DNA of 64,000 nt, from NCBI GenBank assembly GCA_028822985.1, contig JAPKCK010000005.1, positions 1-64,000 of the forward strand. Reading direction: 5' to 3'. The notes beneath the pieces were generated by a model. That model searched no databases. It saw only the letters and a program-made list of their open reading frames with translations, and had not been told where the DNA came from. A program made the position numbers and the translations under genes. The DNA is from Aquiluna sp. (GTDB lineage Bacteria > Actinomycetota > Actinomycetes > Actinomycetales > Microbacteriaceae). Below, piece by piece: positions 27,079-36,816 of this stretch; the first letter of the stretch is position 1, and every line of letters begins with the position of its first letter.

Positions 27079-27966
27079 GTGTACTCGGCGATCGCCAGGA
27101 ATAAGAGAAATACCGTATTTATAATCACCGGTTTCATTGTGCTTCTGGGTGGCATCGCCTTTCTCTGGGGCGCATACAGCGGCAACGGGTCTAGTGCGAT
27201 TTTTATCGTCGCATTTGCGATCGTCTACGCGTTGGTCCAGTACTACGCCGGCTCCCGAATAGCGATTTCGGTGAGTGGGGCCAAGCAAATTGAGAAAAAA
27301 GATAATCCAAGATTGTGGAACACAGTAGAAAATCTGAGCATCTCACAGGGCATGCCGATGCCCAAGGTGTACCTGATCGAAGACGCCGCGCCAAACGCCT
27401 TCGCTACCGGGAGAAATCCCGAAAACGCAGTCGTTGGAGTTACGACCGGCCTGCTGGAGATCATGGATGACAACGAGCTTGAGGGTGTCATGGCTCATGA
27501 GATGTCGCACGTGAAAAACTATGACATTCGCGTCTCGATGATTGTTTTTGGCCTGATTTCCGCCGTTGGCCTACTGGCAGACATAGCAATTCGTATGTCT
27601 TTTTATTCCAGAATGGGGGGCAATCGAAATAGCGGTCAACTTGGGTTGATTCTTGTTCTAGCAGGGGTTGTCGGAATGATAATCGCGTGGCTAATTGGAC
27701 CCCTAGTTTCGGCTGCCGTGTCCAGACAGCGTGAATATCTGGCTGATGCCTCTGGGGTTGAGATGACTCGCTTCCCAGATGGCCTGGCATCGGCACTGGT
27801 TAAGCTCGGTGAATTTGGAAAGCCCATGAAGCGCGCGAACTCCGCGATGGCGCACATGTACATAAATGACCCTCTTAAGCCGGGGTTCGTGGAGCGCGCA
27901 TTCTCCACCCATCCCCCTATAACTAAGAGAGTCGAAAGACTCAAGCAGATTGGTAAGGGCTTCTAA
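27079..27966 (+). CDS. htpX: M48 family zinc metalloprotease (HtpX-like)
   Basis: A 295-residue membrane protease expected to cleave misfolded membrane proteins. Two N-terminal hydrophobic helices (about 14-34 and 40-58) are followed by the zinc motif HEMSH near residue 139 and a downstream Glu in REYLADASGVEMTR. Two further hydrophobic stretches lie between them. It forms a two-gene unit with lemA. GTG 27079 was chosen; no strong Shine-Dalgarno is present. Confidence 0.9.
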   Translation: MYSAIARNKRNTVFIITGFIVLLGGIAFLWGAYSGNGSSAIFIVAFAIVYALVQYYAGSRIAISVSGAKQIEKKDNPRLWNTVENLSISQGMPMPKVYLIEDAAPNAFATGRNPENAVVGVTTGLLEIMDDNELEGVMAHEMSHVKNYDIRVSMIVFGLISAVGLLADIAIRMSFYSRMGGNRNSGQLGLILVLAGVVGMIIAWLIGPLVSAAVSRQREYLADASGVEMTRFPDGLASALVKLGEFGKPMKRANSAMAHMYINDPLKPGFVERAFSTHPPITKRVERLKQIGKGF

Positions 27967-27969
27967 ATC

Positions 27970-27983
27970 ACTAGACTTCTAGT
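27970..27983. promoter_or_regulatory. Short palindrome upstream of ilvA
   Basis: ACTAGA-CT-TCTAGT is a perfect inverted repeat directly after the htpX stop and 25 bp before the ilvA start. A TAGATT -10-like element follows at about 27990. It may be an operator for ilvA or a short terminator stem for htpX. Confidence 0.3.
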
Positions 27984-28008
27984 CATTCTTAGATTTTGAG
28001 GTTTCCTA

Positions 28009-29244
28009 ATGGCAGCAGTTGAACCAATCACGCTAGAGCAATTCGAAGAGGCTCAGCAGACCATCGTCGGTGTTGCGGTTCGAACTCCGCTACTAAAGAG
28101 TGACTGGCTAAGCGAGTACATTGACAGTCCGGTGTTTTTTAAGTGTGAAAATCTGCAGAGAACGGGTTCCTTTAAGCTACGCGGTGCCTACAACATAATT
28201 TCGAAACTATCGCCAGAGCATCGAGCCCGGGGAGTGGTGGCGGCATCGGCCGGCAATCATGCACAGGGTGTGGCTTACGCGGCCAAAGAGCTTGGAATTA
28301 AAGCGACTATTTTTATGCCGGTTGGCGCGTCACTTCCTAAATATCAGGCAACCCTAGATTTCGGTGCCGAGGTTATCCTGACCGGCCAGATTGTTGACGA
28401 GACGATGAAGGCTGCTCGGGAGTTCACCGAGAAATCAGGAGCGGTATTGATTCCTCCTTTTGACGACAGAGACGTAGTAATTGGGCAGGGCACTGTGGGG
28501 CTTGAAATTCTCCAAGACCTTCCTGAAGTCGACAACATTCTGGTTTGTTTGGGAGGCGGAGGGTTGGCTGCCGGCGTCGCAACTGTCGCGAAACTCATGG
28601 CTGCAAAGCGTGGCAAAAAGATAAATGTCATTGCAATACAGGCCGAAGCAGCAGCGGCTTATCCAGTGTCTCTCGCAGCAGGAAAGCCGGTTGCGATAAA
28701 AATGTCACCGACAATTGCGGACGGAATCGCCGTGGGCAAGCCTGGTCAAATTCCCTTCGATCTCATAAGCCAGCATGTCGACCAAATAGTTACTGTTACC
28801 GAAGACGAGATGGCTAAGGCCATGGTTATTGTCATGGAGAAGTCAAAGCTGGTAGTCGAGGCTGGTGGAGCGGTTGGAGTTGCGGCAATTCTGGCGAACA
28901 AGGTCAAACTATCCGGTACAACTGCGGTAATACTTTCGGGTGGGAACGTTGATCCATTGCTATTGCAACGCGTGATCCGTCACGGGCTGGCGGCATCTGA
29001 TCGATACACAAACATAGCCGTAATGCTTCCGGACCGTCCCGGACAGCTGGTCCTAACGGCGCAGGCCGTAGCAGACGCCGGAGCTAACGTTGTAGAGGTT
29101 CTTCACACAAGGCACGGTGACGGCCTTCAAATAAGCGAAGTTGAATTAGAGCTGAGCATCGAAACGCGTGGCAAGTCTCATCGCGACGAGGTCTTCGAGT
29201 CGCTGAAAGCAGCGGGCCTCAGCCCACGAATGACCGAAGACTAA
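28009..29244 (+). CDS. ilvA: Threonine ammonia-lyase (threonine dehydratase)
   Basis: A 411-residue PLP enzyme that deaminates threonine to 2-oxobutanoate, the entry to isoleucine synthesis. The PLP lysine is K56 in RTGSFKLRGAYN. The phosphate-binding glycine loop is GGGGLAAG, and SAGNHAQGVAYAA marks the fold-type II active site. From about residue 330 a single ACT-like domain (IAVMLPDRPGQL) may bind a regulator. The length fits the short, single-ACT form, which includes catabolic enzymes. The stop overlaps convergent greA by 4 bp. Confidence 0.93.
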   Translation: MAAVEPITLEQFEEAQQTIVGVAVRTPLLKSDWLSEYIDSPVFFKCENLQRTGSFKLRGAYNIISKLSPEHRARGVVAASAGNHAQGVAYAAKELGIKATIFMPVGASLPKYQATLDFGAEVILTGQIVDETMKAAREFTEKSGAVLIPPFDDRDVVIGQGTVGLEILQDLPEVDNILVCLGGGGLAAGVATVAKLMAAKRGKKINVIAIQAEAAAAYPVSLAAGKPVAIKMSPTIADGIAVGKPGQIPFDLISQHVDQIVTVTEDEMAKAMVIVMEKSKLVVEAGGAVGVAAILANKVKLSGTTAVILSGGNVDPLLLQRVIRHGLAASDRYTNIAVMLPDRPGQLVLTAQAVADAGANVVEVLHTRHGDGLQISEVELELSIETRGKSHRDEVFESLKAAGLSPRMTED

Positions 29245-29747
29245 AAGCTAAAGTTTTTTAGACCCGAAATTTCGACTGCTATTTCCTTACCGTTTGGTGC
29301 ACTAAAGCTGACGGAGCTCCCAACTTTTTGCCCCATCACCGCTTTACCGATCGGTGAATCTGGACTGTAAACGTCGAGGTCACCCTCGTCGATTTTTGCC
29401 TGGAACTCAGTTCCGTCAAAGACTTCATTGCTGCCTAGGTAAAACTCCAACGGAGAACCGTTCAGATTGCAGCTAACGACGAGCCCCTGTTTGACGACTC
29501 CATCTGAAGGGTCGGCTTCGCCGATCTCGGCATTTCCGAGCATGTTTTGAAGTCGGTTGATTCTGGATTCCAGTTTGCCTTGCTCTTCCTTGGCGGCGTG
29601 GTAGCCCCCGTTCTCTTTTAGGTCGCCTTCTTCGCGGGCCTCCTGGATTTTGCGGCTTATTAGCCCTCGCTCAACTGTCATAAGTTGAGTGAGTTCAGCC
29701 ATGAGCCTGTCAAAGGCCGCTTGGGTAAGCAATAGGTCGTCGCTCAT
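29241..29747 (-). CDS. greA: Transcription elongation factor GreA
   Basis: A 168-residue factor that rescues backtracked RNA polymerase by stimulating transcript cleavage through the secondary channel. The N-terminal coiled coil has the tip acidic residues in AREEGDLKENGGYHAAKEEQ (about 38-57), and the C-terminal FKBP-like domain has SPDSPIGKAVMGQKVG. The length is typical. It lies next to the DUF4307 gene, as with Rv1080c and Rv1081c. Confidence 0.96.
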   Translation of the reverse strand: MSDDLLLTQAAFDRLMAELTQLMTVERGLISRKIQEAREEGDLKENGGYHAAKEEQGKLESRINRLQNMLGNAEIGEADPSDGVVKQGLVVSCNLNGSPLEFYLGSNEVFDGTEFQAKIDEGDLDVYSPDSPIGKAVMGQKVGSSVSFSAPNGKEIAVEISGLKNFSF

Positions 29748-29798
29748 AAAAATCTCTTTCGGGTATTGAAACAGCCCGCCTAGCGAGCCATAAACACT

Positions 29799-30191
29799 CT
29801 AACGCAGCCTGCACTCGTCGACCAAGCCTGTTACCGCCATCGAATAAGTGTTGAGGTTTATGGTGTAGCGGTTGGTTGTGGTATCGGAAGGGCCAAATTC
29901 ATACTCTGCCCAGCCAACAACTCCGAAGCTGTTATCCAGGGCCTCAAAGGAGCAGAGAACAACGGCTTCAGCCGGTTTACTAAGTTCAAAATCAACTTCG
30001 GTACGCCATTCCGAAAGAACCCGGAATCCCACGTCGGTGCTTGTGACAGGGGAGTAGTTCGCCAACGCGAAGTATCCAGCCATTGCGACCAATCCAGATA
30101 CCCCGAGTATGGATAGCACTCGATTTCTAATCGGGTTACTTGGCTTCTTGGCGCCGTAGCGTTTAGCCAGGAGCTCTTCATTTGTACTCAT
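29799..30191 (-). CDS. DUF4307 domain-containing membrane protein
   Basis: A 130-residue protein with a short basic N-terminus (LLAKRYGAKKP), one hydrophobic helix (about residues 28-46) and an extracytoplasmic beta-rich domain with two cysteines (VLCSFEAL and DECRLR) that could pair. This fits actinobacterial DUF4307 (Rv1081c-like), whose function is unknown. The family normally neighbours the mycothiol amidase gene mca, which is absent here. Confidence 0.85.
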   Translation of the reverse strand: MSTNEELLAKRYGAKKPSNPIRNRVLSILGVSGLVAMAGYFALANYSPVTSTDVGFRVLSEWRTEVDFELSKPAEAVVLCSFEALDNSFGVVGWAEYEFGPSDTTTNRYTINLNTYSMAVTGLVDECRLR

Positions 30192-30230
30192 CGTGCTAAA
30201 AGTTTAAGGCACAGGTGGAATACTTGAGTA

Positions 30231-30527
30231 ATGGATTTCTTGCTAGCGATATTTATCGAAGTTACTGCCACTCCAATCCCAGTGCCCGACGACACTTACA
30301 ACTCACCGGGGCTTATCGGCTTTATCGTGACTTTTTCAGTGGCCGGTATCGCGGTGGCACTAATTTTTGACATGAACCGCAGAGTCAGAGACACTCGCTA
30401 TCGCACTGAAATAAGGGCAAAGCTCGCAGCAGAAGAGCTGGGAAACATCGAAATTACGAAGCCGGATCGGCCGGAGCCTCCTATGAAGCCGAAGCGAGCG
30501 AGCCCAGAAGAGGGTCCAGGCCAATAA
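30231..30527 (+). CDS. Small single-helix membrane protein (Rv1083-like)
   Basis: A 98-residue protein. A Pro-rich N-terminus (TATPIPVPDDTYNSPGLIGF) leads into one hydrophobic helix (about residues 27-45), followed by a basic, then Pro/Glu/Lys-rich cytoplasmic tail. The position between DUF4307 and hemolysin III equals Rv1083. Its function is unknown. The last 47 bp overlap the end of the convergent TrhA gene in another frame. Confidence 0.75.
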   Translation: MDFLLAIFIEVTATPIPVPDDTYNSPGLIGFIVTFSVAGIAVALIFDMNRRVRDTRYRTEIRAKLAAEELGNIEITKPDRPEPPMKPKRASPEEGPGQ

Positions 30528-31209
30528 GTAGACATGCGGTCCAGTGGCAGAAAAAAGCCGCAACTGTGAGCGCATGGAAAATCTCGTGAAAGCCAAAGTG
30601 CTTCGGAGACGGGTTCGGACGTTTTAGTCCGTAGAACACGGCCCCCAATGAATAAAACAGCCCACCAACAATTACGAGCGTCATCATGACCCAATTTGTT
30701 TCAAGGAAATCTGGAACGAATAGGACTGCTATCCAGCCCATTCCCAGGTAAATCGGAACGTAAAGCCACCTGGGTGCGTTTATCCAAAAGATCCTAAAGC
30801 CAATTCCTAGAAGCGCTGTTGACCAGACTGCGGTCAAAAGCCAGATGCCCTTGTCGGCGACCAATGCGGTGACAGCCATCGGGGTGTAGGTTCCCGCGAT
30901 CAACAGGAAAATGTTTGAGTGATCGATACGCTTCAGGACGACCTTGGTAACTGGCCCCCAGTTGAAGCGGTGATACAGGGCAGAGTTTCCAAACAGCAAA
31001 ATTGAACTGGCGAAGTAGATCGCCGCAGCAGTTTTAGCTTGCCAGCCGTCAGAGAAGATGATTAACAGAACTCCGGCAGCGATTACGAATGGCAACACTC
31101 CGGTGTGGATCCACCCTCTCCAACTTGGCCGAAAATCGTCCTGAGTGACGGAGCCCTTGAGACCGCTGAGTGGTACGTGAAGCGGATCCGGGGAATCTGA
31201 CTTTGCCAT
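30481..31209 (-). CDS. trhA: Hemolysin III family protein (TrhA/PAQR)
   Basis: A 242-residue seven-helix protein of the PAQR/YqfA (TrhA) family, linked to membrane-energetics and lipid homeostasis. The conserved SALYH segment (NSALYHRFNW) is near residue 85, and the C-terminal HEIFHALTVAAFFCHW carries the metal-ligand histidines. ATG 31209 is preferred because GWIHTGVLPF then lies near the start as in relatives; a longer ATG at 31248 would nearly touch the divergent uppS start. The 3' end overlaps the small membrane protein gene. Confidence 0.88.
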   Translation of the reverse strand: MAKSDSPDPLHVPLSGLKGSVTQDDFRPSWRGWIHTGVLPFVIAAGVLLIIFSDGWQAKTAAAIYFASSILLFGNSALYHRFNWGPVTKVVLKRIDHSNIFLLIAGTYTPMAVTALVADKGIWLLTAVWSTALLGIGFRIFWINAPRWLYVPIYLGMGWIAVLFVPDFLETNWVMMTLVIVGGLFYSLGAVFYGLKRPNPSPKHFGFHEIFHALTVAAFFCHWTACLLIGLDPLLGSLASAS

Positions 31210-31254
31210 GTTCTCAAGGCTAGGGCATCGAGTTGTTTCAGGTAGCATTCAAAG

Positions 31255-32016
31255 GTGCAGAATTTGCTATACGGCTTATATTCCAAAGTTCTTGAGCGGA
31301 ACCTGAGCAAAGAGGACATGCCCAAACACATTGGTGTGATGGTGGATGGGAATCGACGTTGGGCTAAAGTGCAAGGCTTCGAGGCCGCCGGCCAGGGTCA
31401 CGCGGCCGGGGCAAAAAAGATAATCGAGTTTTTATCATGGTGCTCTGATCTCGGCGTGAGGCACGTGACTCTCTACTTACTTTCCACCGACAACCTCAAG
31501 GGAAGAACCAGTCAAGAGCTGACCGAACTTGTGGACATCATCGTGTCTATGAGCGAAGAGCTGGCGGATATTGGGCGCTGGAAATTACAAATGGTGGGGG
31601 ATAAAGAGGCACTTCCTGCGCGGGCGATTGGGCGCTTAGCGGCTGTTGAAAAAGCGACCAGTAATAATTCTGGAACGCATGTGAACCTTGCGATCGCCTA
31701 CGGGGGTCGCAAGGAAATAGCAGATGCCATGAGGGATATATTGCGGAAGCATTCAAAAGACGGCAGTACCGTTGACCAGCTTGCTGAGGTAATGACCCCG
31801 GAGCTTATTGCGGAGCATCTTTACACCGGCGGCCAGCCAGATCCCGATTTGCTAATTAGAACCAGCGGTGAGCAGCGCCTAAGCGGCTTCCTGCTTTGGC
31901 AAAGCGCTAATAGCGAGTTTTACTTTGCAGAGGCTCTTTGGCCAGATTTCCGCAGAGTTGATTTTCTGCGGGCGCTTCGAGACTTTCAAGGCAGGCATCG
32001 TCGCTACGGAAGTTAG
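31255..32016 (+). CDS. uppS: Isoprenyl transferase (cis-prenyltransferase, UppS family)
   Basis: A 253-residue enzyme that condenses isopentenyl diphosphate with an allylic primer to make a Z-prenyl diphosphate, used for the undecaprenyl or decaprenyl carrier lipid of cell-wall synthesis. The catalytic Asp is in GVMVDGNRRWAK near residue 29. LYLLSTDNLKGR and the C-terminal DLLIRTSGEQRLSGFLLWQ are conserved. It is the Rv1086 position; Rv1086 makes a short-chain product, so the chain length here is open. Confidence 0.93.
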   Translation: MQNLLYGLYSKVLERNLSKEDMPKHIGVMVDGNRRWAKVQGFEAAGQGHAAGAKKIIEFLSWCSDLGVRHVTLYLLSTDNLKGRTSQELTELVDIIVSMSEELADIGRWKLQMVGDKEALPARAIGRLAAVEKATSNNSGTHVNLAIAYGGRKEIADAMRDILRKHSKDGSTVDQLAEVMTPELIAEHLYTGGQPDPDLLIRTSGEQRLSGFLLWQSANSEFYFAEALWPDFRRVDFLRALRDFQGRHRRYGS

Positions 32017-32118
32017 CAAATAGATAGGTGAACGATTTGATATCCGGCGTGTCTTTTTACGTCTTGCGAAAAACGCAGGTCTAGATTTAGAAAAAGGTTC
32101 ATACCGACAGGAGCCAAA

Positions 32119-33495
32119 TTGGCAAATACCTCAAGCCCCAGGACCAATTCGAAAAACAAAGCCGGAGTTGAGCCTGAGGCGGTGAGCCCAAGAGCCAAGA
32201 AAATCAAGGAACACACACCAACTGCGTTGAGGACATTCGTCCTTGACACCTCTGTGCTGTTATCCGACCCCAAGGCAATGTTTAGGTTTGCCGAACACGA
32301 AGTTGTTTTGCCAATCGTGGTTATCAATGAGCTTGAAAAAAAGCGAAACGATTTAGAGATTGGGTTCTTCGCAAGAAAGGCGCTGCGCCTTCTGGATGAC
32401 CTTCGAAAAAAGCATGAGCGACTTGACTTCCCGGTCGAAGTTGGCCAGGGCGGGACCCTCAGAGTAGAGCTCAACCACATCGAGCAAAGCATTTTGCCAA
32501 CGGGGTTTCAGCTGGGGGATAACGACTCCCGTATTTTGGCCGTAGCGGCAAACCTTCAAAACGAGGGTTTCCAAGTCACGCTCGTATCCAAGGATCTTCC
32601 GATGAGAGTAAAAGCCTCATCTATCGGCCTGAACGCTGAAGAATACCTCCACGAGCTGGCAACCGATGAGTGGAGCGGTATTGCTGAGGTATCGCTTTCT
32701 GGCGATGACATGGCGAACCTCTATGACAACGAGGAATTAGTTCATGATTCGGCCAAGGAGTTGCCGATGAACACTGGTCTGGTCCTGGTTTCTGAGAGAG
32801 GAAGCGCGCTGGGTCGAGTTAGTGAGAACCGCACTATTCGTCTAGTCAAGGGCGATCGAGACCTTTTTGGTCTTCATGGCCGATCGGCAGAGCAAAGGCT
32901 TGCCATCGATTCACTGCTGGACCCGGCAATGGGCATCGTCTCTCTGGGGGGACGCGCGGGAACAGGGAAGAGCGCTTTAGCTTTGTGTGCGGGCCTAGAA
33001 GCAGTGCTGGAAAGACGCCAGCACAAAAAGATCATGGTCTTCCGCCCGCTATACGCCGTAGGTGGGCAGGAGCTGGGCTATCTGCCCGGCTCCGAAGCCG
33101 AGAAAATGAATCCCTGGGCGCAGGCAGTTTTTGACACCCTTGGGGCGCTGGTTTCTAAAGAGGTAATCGAAGAAGTCATGAATCGTGGAATCCTCGAGGT
33201 TTTGCCGCTCACTCACATTCGCGGTCGATCACTCCACGACACCTTCGTAATTGTCGATGAAGCACAGTCGCTTGAGAGAAACGTTCTACTGACAATGCTC
33301 TCTCGGATAGGTCAAAAATCCCGCGTTATTTTGACTCACGACGTGGCTCAACGCGACAACTTACGAGTTGGAAGGCACGATGGAGTTGCCTCGGTTGTAG
33401 AGAAGCTCAAGGGCCAGTCAATCTTCAGCCACGTCACTCTGACGAGGTCGGAGCGAAGTGAAATTGCAGCGTTGGTGACCGAGCTACTTGACTAA
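32119..33495 (+). CDS. PIN-PhoH fusion ATPase/ribonuclease (PhoH2-like)
   Basis: A 458-residue two-domain protein. Residues about 37-190 form a PIN nuclease domain ([38 protein letters not shown] supply the acidic residues). The C-terminal half is a PhoH ATPase with Walker [13 protein letters not shown] near 277-288 and Walker [12 protein letters not shown]. Mycobacterial PhoH2 of this layout is an ATP-dependent RNA helicase-nuclease. TTG 32119 has ACAGGAGC upstream. A Lys-rich N-terminal 30 residues is probably disordered. Confidence 0.92.
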   Translation: MANTSSPRTNSKNKAGVEPEAVSPRAKKIKEHTPTALRTFVLDTSVLLSDPKAMFRFAEHEVVLPIVVINELEKKRNDLEIGFFARKALRLLDDLRKKHERLDFPVEVGQGGTLRVELNHIEQSILPTGFQLGDNDSRILAVAANLQNEGFQVTLVSKDLPMRVKASSIGLNAEEYLHELATDEWSGIAEVSLSGDDMANLYDNEELVHDSAKELPMNTGLVLVSERGSALGRVSENRTIRLVKGDRDLFGLHGRSAEQRLAIDSLLDPAMGIVSLGGRAGTGKSALALCAGLEAVLERRQHKKIMVFRPLYAVGGQELGYLPGSEAEKMNPWAQAVFDTLGALVSKEVIEEVMNRGILEVLPLTHIRGRSLHDTFVIVDEAQSLERNVLLTMLSRIGQKSRVILTHDVAQRDNLRVGRHDGVASVVEKLKGQSIFSHVTLTRSERSEIAALVTELLD

Positions 33496-33541
33496 CAACT
33501 GGGGATAACCCAGAACGTCCCCACCACTTTGGTTCTAGCTT

Positions 33542-34042
33542 GTGGTGATGTTCGCAGGTTATTTATCTTTGGTTCCGATAGTACTCATTGCTGCTCTTGC
33601 TATCCCGCTGTCGATCACTGATGTTAGAGAACACCGGCTTCCAAATAAGCACACCTACTTTTTGATCTCTACTTCCATTGCTGGAACACTGCTTACCAGC
33701 CTCCTTGAGGCACTCTGGGAGGATTTTGCAGTGGGTATCGCGCTCGGGGTAGTAACCGCTGTTATCGGCTTCCTGCTGGCTAGATTCGGAACAATTGGGA
33801 TGGGCGACGTAAAACTTTTGACTGCGATGCATGTTTGCCTAGGTTGGCATTCGCCGGCTCTAGTTTTATTTTCTCTGAGTCTTAGCCTGGCCCTGGCAAG
33901 CTCAGCCAGTCTTGTTGGCTTAGTGATGGGAAAGCTAAATCCCCGAACGCTAATACCTCTAGGACCCTATTTACTCATTGGGTTTTTGGTCGTTTCCTAT
34001 TCACCGGTGTCGGCAGTTATTACTGGGGAGGCCTGGTCATAG
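33542..34042 (+). CDS. Prepilin peptidase, A24 family (short form)
   Basis: A 166-residue polytopic protein with about five hydrophobic helices and no N-terminal methylase domain. The two catalytic aspartates are in [13 protein letters not shown] (about residue 29) and [10 protein letters not shown] (GxGD motif, about 90). It would cleave type IV pilin or Tad/Flp prepilins. No pilin, ATPase or secretion genes lie nearby, so its substrates are elsewhere in the genome. The 3' end overlaps convergent fumC by 23 bp. Confidence 0.85.
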   Translation: MVMFAGYLSLVPIVLIAALAIPLSITDVREHRLPNKHTYFLISTSIAGTLLTSLLEALWEDFAVGIALGVVTAVIGFLLARFGTIGMGDVKLLTAMHVCLGWHSPALVLFSLSLSLALASSASLVGLVMGKLNPRTLIPLGPYLLIGFLVVSYSPVSAVITGEAWS

Positions 34043-35408
34043 GAAGTACTGCTAGCAGCTGGTCGAGTTGCTCGAGGCTCAGTGTGTCGCCGTCGACATA
34101 CCCTAGATCAAGCGCGGCCTGTTTCACCGTGACACTGTTTGCCACCGCGTGCTTGGCAATCTTTGCGGCCGCTTCATATCCGATGACCTTATTCAAGGGT
34201 GTGACTATCGCCGGTGATGATTCTGCGAGCGCCTTGGCCCTATCCTCATTCACCAGTAAGCCATCGATTGTTTTGTCGGCAAGAACACGCATTGAGCTTG
34301 AAAGCAACCTGATCGACTCCAGGAGAGCGTTCCCCATGACAGGGATAGCAACGTTCAACTCGAAGTTTCCACTTGCACCGGCCCAAGTCACGGTCGCATC
34401 ATTTCCAATTACTTTTGCGCAAACCATTAGTACCGCCTCCGGGATTACCGGATTCACTTTGCCGGGCATGATTGAGCTACCGGGCTGAAGATCTGGAATC
34501 TGCAGTTCGCCGAGTCCAGTGTTTGGGCCAGATCCCATCCAACGAATATCGTTGTTGATTTTAGTTAGGCTTACCGCCAAAACCTTAAGCGCACCGGATG
34601 CCTCCACGAGCGCGTCTCTCGCGCCCTGCGCTTCAAAGTGGTCACGAGCTTCGGTGATCGGGAGGCCAGTTTCCTTGGCTAGATGGTTAATTATTGCCTG
34701 GGGGAAGCCCTTGGGTGTGTTTATGCCGGTGCCTGTGGCGGTCCCGCCCTGCGGGACTTCGCTGACTCTCGGCAGGGTCGCTTCGACTCGCTCGATCGCG
34801 TATCGGATTTGCGCTGCATAACCGGCAAATTCCTGCCCAAAAGTGACCGGGGTGGCGTCCATCAAGTGGGTACGGCCAGGCTTAACCAGATCATTCCAAG
34901 CGATCGCCTTTTTTTCAAGATGTCCGGCTAGGTAATCGAGTGAAGGCAGGAGATCTTTGATAAGCGCGCTGGTGATTGCAACGTGAACTGACGTTGGGAA
35001 TACATCATTGGAGGATTGCGACATGTTTACGTGATCGTTTGGGTGAACCTCGGATCCCAAGTGACTGGTGGCTAGAGTTGCTAAGACCTCGTTCATGTTC
35101 ATGTTCGAGCTAGTGCCACTGCCGGTTTGAAATACATCTACGGGGAAGTGCTCATGGTGTTCGCCGGCGATAATCTGATCAGCGGCAAACTGAATTGATG
35201 CGGAAATACTCTCGTCAAGAATGCCCAGCTGGGCATTAGCTAGTGCTGCAGCTTTTTTGATGCGGGCCAGAGCGACTATCTGTTCTTTTTCTAATCTGGT
35301 TCCGGAGATTGGAAAGTTTTCAACCGCACGTTGTGTTTGAGCCCGGTAGAGCGCGTCTTTGGGAACTTTTACCTCACCCATGGTGTCTTGCTCTATGCGA
35401 TATTCCAT
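34020..35408 (-). CDS. fumC: Fumarate hydratase class II
   Basis: A 462-residue TCA-cycle enzyme interconverting fumarate and malate. Hallmarks: [15 protein letters not shown] (about 104-118), the catalytic-His region [18 protein letters not shown], and the superfamily signature [17 protein letters not shown] with the catalytic Ser. A C-terminal helical domain is complete. ATG 35408 gives [16 protein letters not shown], the usual start; an upstream TTG would add one residue. The order PhoH2-fum matches Rv1095-Rv1098c. Confidence 0.96.
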   Translation of the reverse strand: MEYRIEQDTMGEVKVPKDALYRAQTQRAVENFPISGTRLEKEQIVALARIKKAAALANAQLGILDESISASIQFAADQIIAGEHHEHFPVDVFQTGSGTSSNMNMNEVLATLATSHLGSEVHPNDHVNMSQSSNDVFPTSVHVAITSALIKDLLPSLDYLAGHLEKKAIAWNDLVKPGRTHLMDATPVTFGQEFAGYAAQIRYAIERVEATLPRVSEVPQGGTATGTGINTPKGFPQAIINHLAKETGLPITEARDHFEAQGARDALVEASGALKVLAVSLTKINNDIRWMGSGPNTGLGELQIPDLQPGSSIMPGKVNPVIPEAVLMVCAKVIGNDATVTWAGASGNFELNVAIPVMGNALLESIRLLSSSMRVLADKTIDGLLVNEDRAKALAESSPAIVTPLNKVIGYEAAAKIAKHAVANSVTVKQAALDLGYVDGDTLSLEQLDQLLAVLPMTRPPQ

Positions 35409-35418
35409 CAATCTCTCG

Positions 35419-36048
35419 CTATCTGTCTAATTCGATTGTTCCACGAAATTCGACTACGCGGACTTCACCAAGCTCTAGTTTGTACTGTGCTCCGACGATC
35501 GCAACTCGACCGGCCTCGATTGCATCTCTAATAACGGCGGATTTGTCAGCAATTTCCTGGACGGTATCTCTGATGTGGCGGTTGGTAAATTCGTCGATCG
35601 ACGTTTCTCCGAGGGCCAGTCCGCGCTCAATGGTCGGAGTAATTCGGTTCACAATATTGTGAATGAACTCGCCTTTTGCAGACAACTTTCCCTCTTGAGC
35701 GGCCATTCCAGCCTTGATAGCACCACATTGGTCGTGGCCGAGTATGAGTATCAAAGGGACGCCTATTACTTCAACCGCGAATTCCAGAGAACCCAGAATT
35801 GTCTCCGCCAACACTTGGCCTGCATTTCGAACAACGAATAAGTCGCCAAGCCCAACATCGAAGATCATCTCCGCTGCAAGTCTCGAATCTGAGCAGCCAA
35901 AAACTGCTGCGAACGGTGTTTGCTCTCCTGCTAGCTCGCGTCGTTGTTCAGCGTCTTGATGCCGGTGCTCGGGTACACCGGATACGAAATTCTTGTTGCC
36001 TCGCACTAGCTTGCTCCAAGCTTGCTCGGAGGTCAGAACTTCGGCCAT
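35419..36048 (-). CDS. Beta-class carbonic anhydrase
   Basis: A 209-residue zinc enzyme interconverting CO2 and bicarbonate. Zinc ligands and the catalytic dyad are visible: C52-x-D54-x-R56 (GCSDSR), then H105 and C108 (GHDQCGA). RNAGQV is at 74-79. ATG 36048 matches family N-termini; the frame stays open further upstream into the neighbouring gene. It lies 10 bp from fumC and 7 bp from the DUF4245 gene, so a shared operon is likely. Confidence 0.94.
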   Translation of the reverse strand: MAEVLTSEQAWSKLVRGNKNFVSGVPEHRHQDAEQRRELAGEQTPFAAVFGCSDSRLAAEMIFDVGLGDLFVVRNAGQVLAETILGSLEFAVEVIGVPLILILGHDQCGAIKAGMAAQEGKLSAKGEFIHNIVNRITPTIERGLALGETSIDEFTNRHIRDTVQEIADKSAVIRDAIEAGRVAIVGAQYKLELGEVRVVEFRGTIELDR

Positions 36049-36055
36049 AAATTTC

Positions 36056-36610
36056 CTAGTTGAGTTCAGATGAAATAGCTTTTGCCAGCTTTTCAAAATC
36101 AGCCGTAACAGCTGTTCCATAGATTACAACCACAGAATTCTCTAGTCGGTGCAAAAGCGCATATTCAGTGGTCCCGGGAGGAGAAGATGGGTTGATTGTT
36201 GGCCATATTTCCCAGGTTAATCCCGACAGTTCGATTTGCCCGTCTTGGAAGTTACTGCTTAGTAAGTCGCTCTCCCAGGAAGGATTGGAATCATATGCTT
36301 GAGAAAGTCCAATGTACTGGTTGTCCTCGGTCACGAATCCGACATACCAACTGACAACTCCGAGATTTGTCTCTAATCGTGCGGCGTTAGCCCACCAGTC
36401 CGAGGGGACCTCTGGGCTCAGAGCTTGCTGGCCGAGTGATTCTGACGCTTCCACGGAGATTGTCTGGTAATCCACCGCAGCAATTCGATTGCTGTCATCT
36501 CTTGGAACACCAAGGTAGATTGCGGCCACCAAGCCAGTGGTCACAATCAGTGAAAGGATTAGATTTCTTATGGTTTGTTTCGCTCGGCGCTGCTCTGGGG
36601 TAAGGCTCAC
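36056..36610 (-). CDS. DUF4245 domain-containing membrane protein
   Basis: A 184-residue protein. A basic stretch ([13 protein letters not shown]) precedes one hydrophobic helix (about residues 18-36); the remainder is extracytoplasmic with a GVPRDDSNR segment and ending in SSELN. This is the actinobacterial DUF4245 pattern (Rv1100-like) of unknown function. GTG 36610 overlaps the xseB stop as GTGA, so translation is coupled. Confidence 0.85.
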   Translation of the reverse strand: MSLTPEQRRAKQTIRNLILSLIVTTGLVAAIYLGVPRDDSNRIAAVDYQTISVEASESLGQQALSPEVPSDWWANAARLETNLGVVSWYVGFVTEDNQYIGLSQAYDSNPSWESDLLSSNFQDGQIELSGLTWEIWPTINPSSPPGTTEYALLHRLENSVVVIYGTAVTADFEKLAKAISSELN

Positions 36611-36816
36611 TTGGTCTGACGCTCCTTGGATGCCTTGTCTAGTTTTTTGCGAGCGCCACTCAACCACTCTTCGCAGTGCTTAGCCAGAGCCTCACCACGC
36701 TCCCAGAGGGCCATTGAAGACTCTAAGCTCACATTTTGCTGCTCTAGTTGCTGCACGACTTCCTGAAGCTCGTCTCTGGCCTGCTCGTAGCTCAGTGAAC
36801 TAATTTCTTTTGACAT
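36607..36816 (-). CDS. xseB: Exodeoxyribonuclease VII small subunit
   Basis: A 69-residue helical subunit that binds XseA in several copies. [17 protein letters not shown] and the [23 protein letters not shown] region are typical. ATG 36816 is chosen: GGGAGAG sits directly before it and the protein then has the normal length. It overlaps the 3' end of xseA by 17 bp. Confidence 0.93.
   Translation of the reverse strand: MSKEISSLSYEQARDELQEVVQQLEQQNVSLESSMALWERGEALAKHCEEWLSGARKKLDKASKERQTK

Noticed and set aside
32013-32492. 159-codon minus-strand frame opposite the PIN domain
   Set aside because: Ser/Phe-rich shadow of the PIN-PhoH gene, which has clear motifs on the plus strand.
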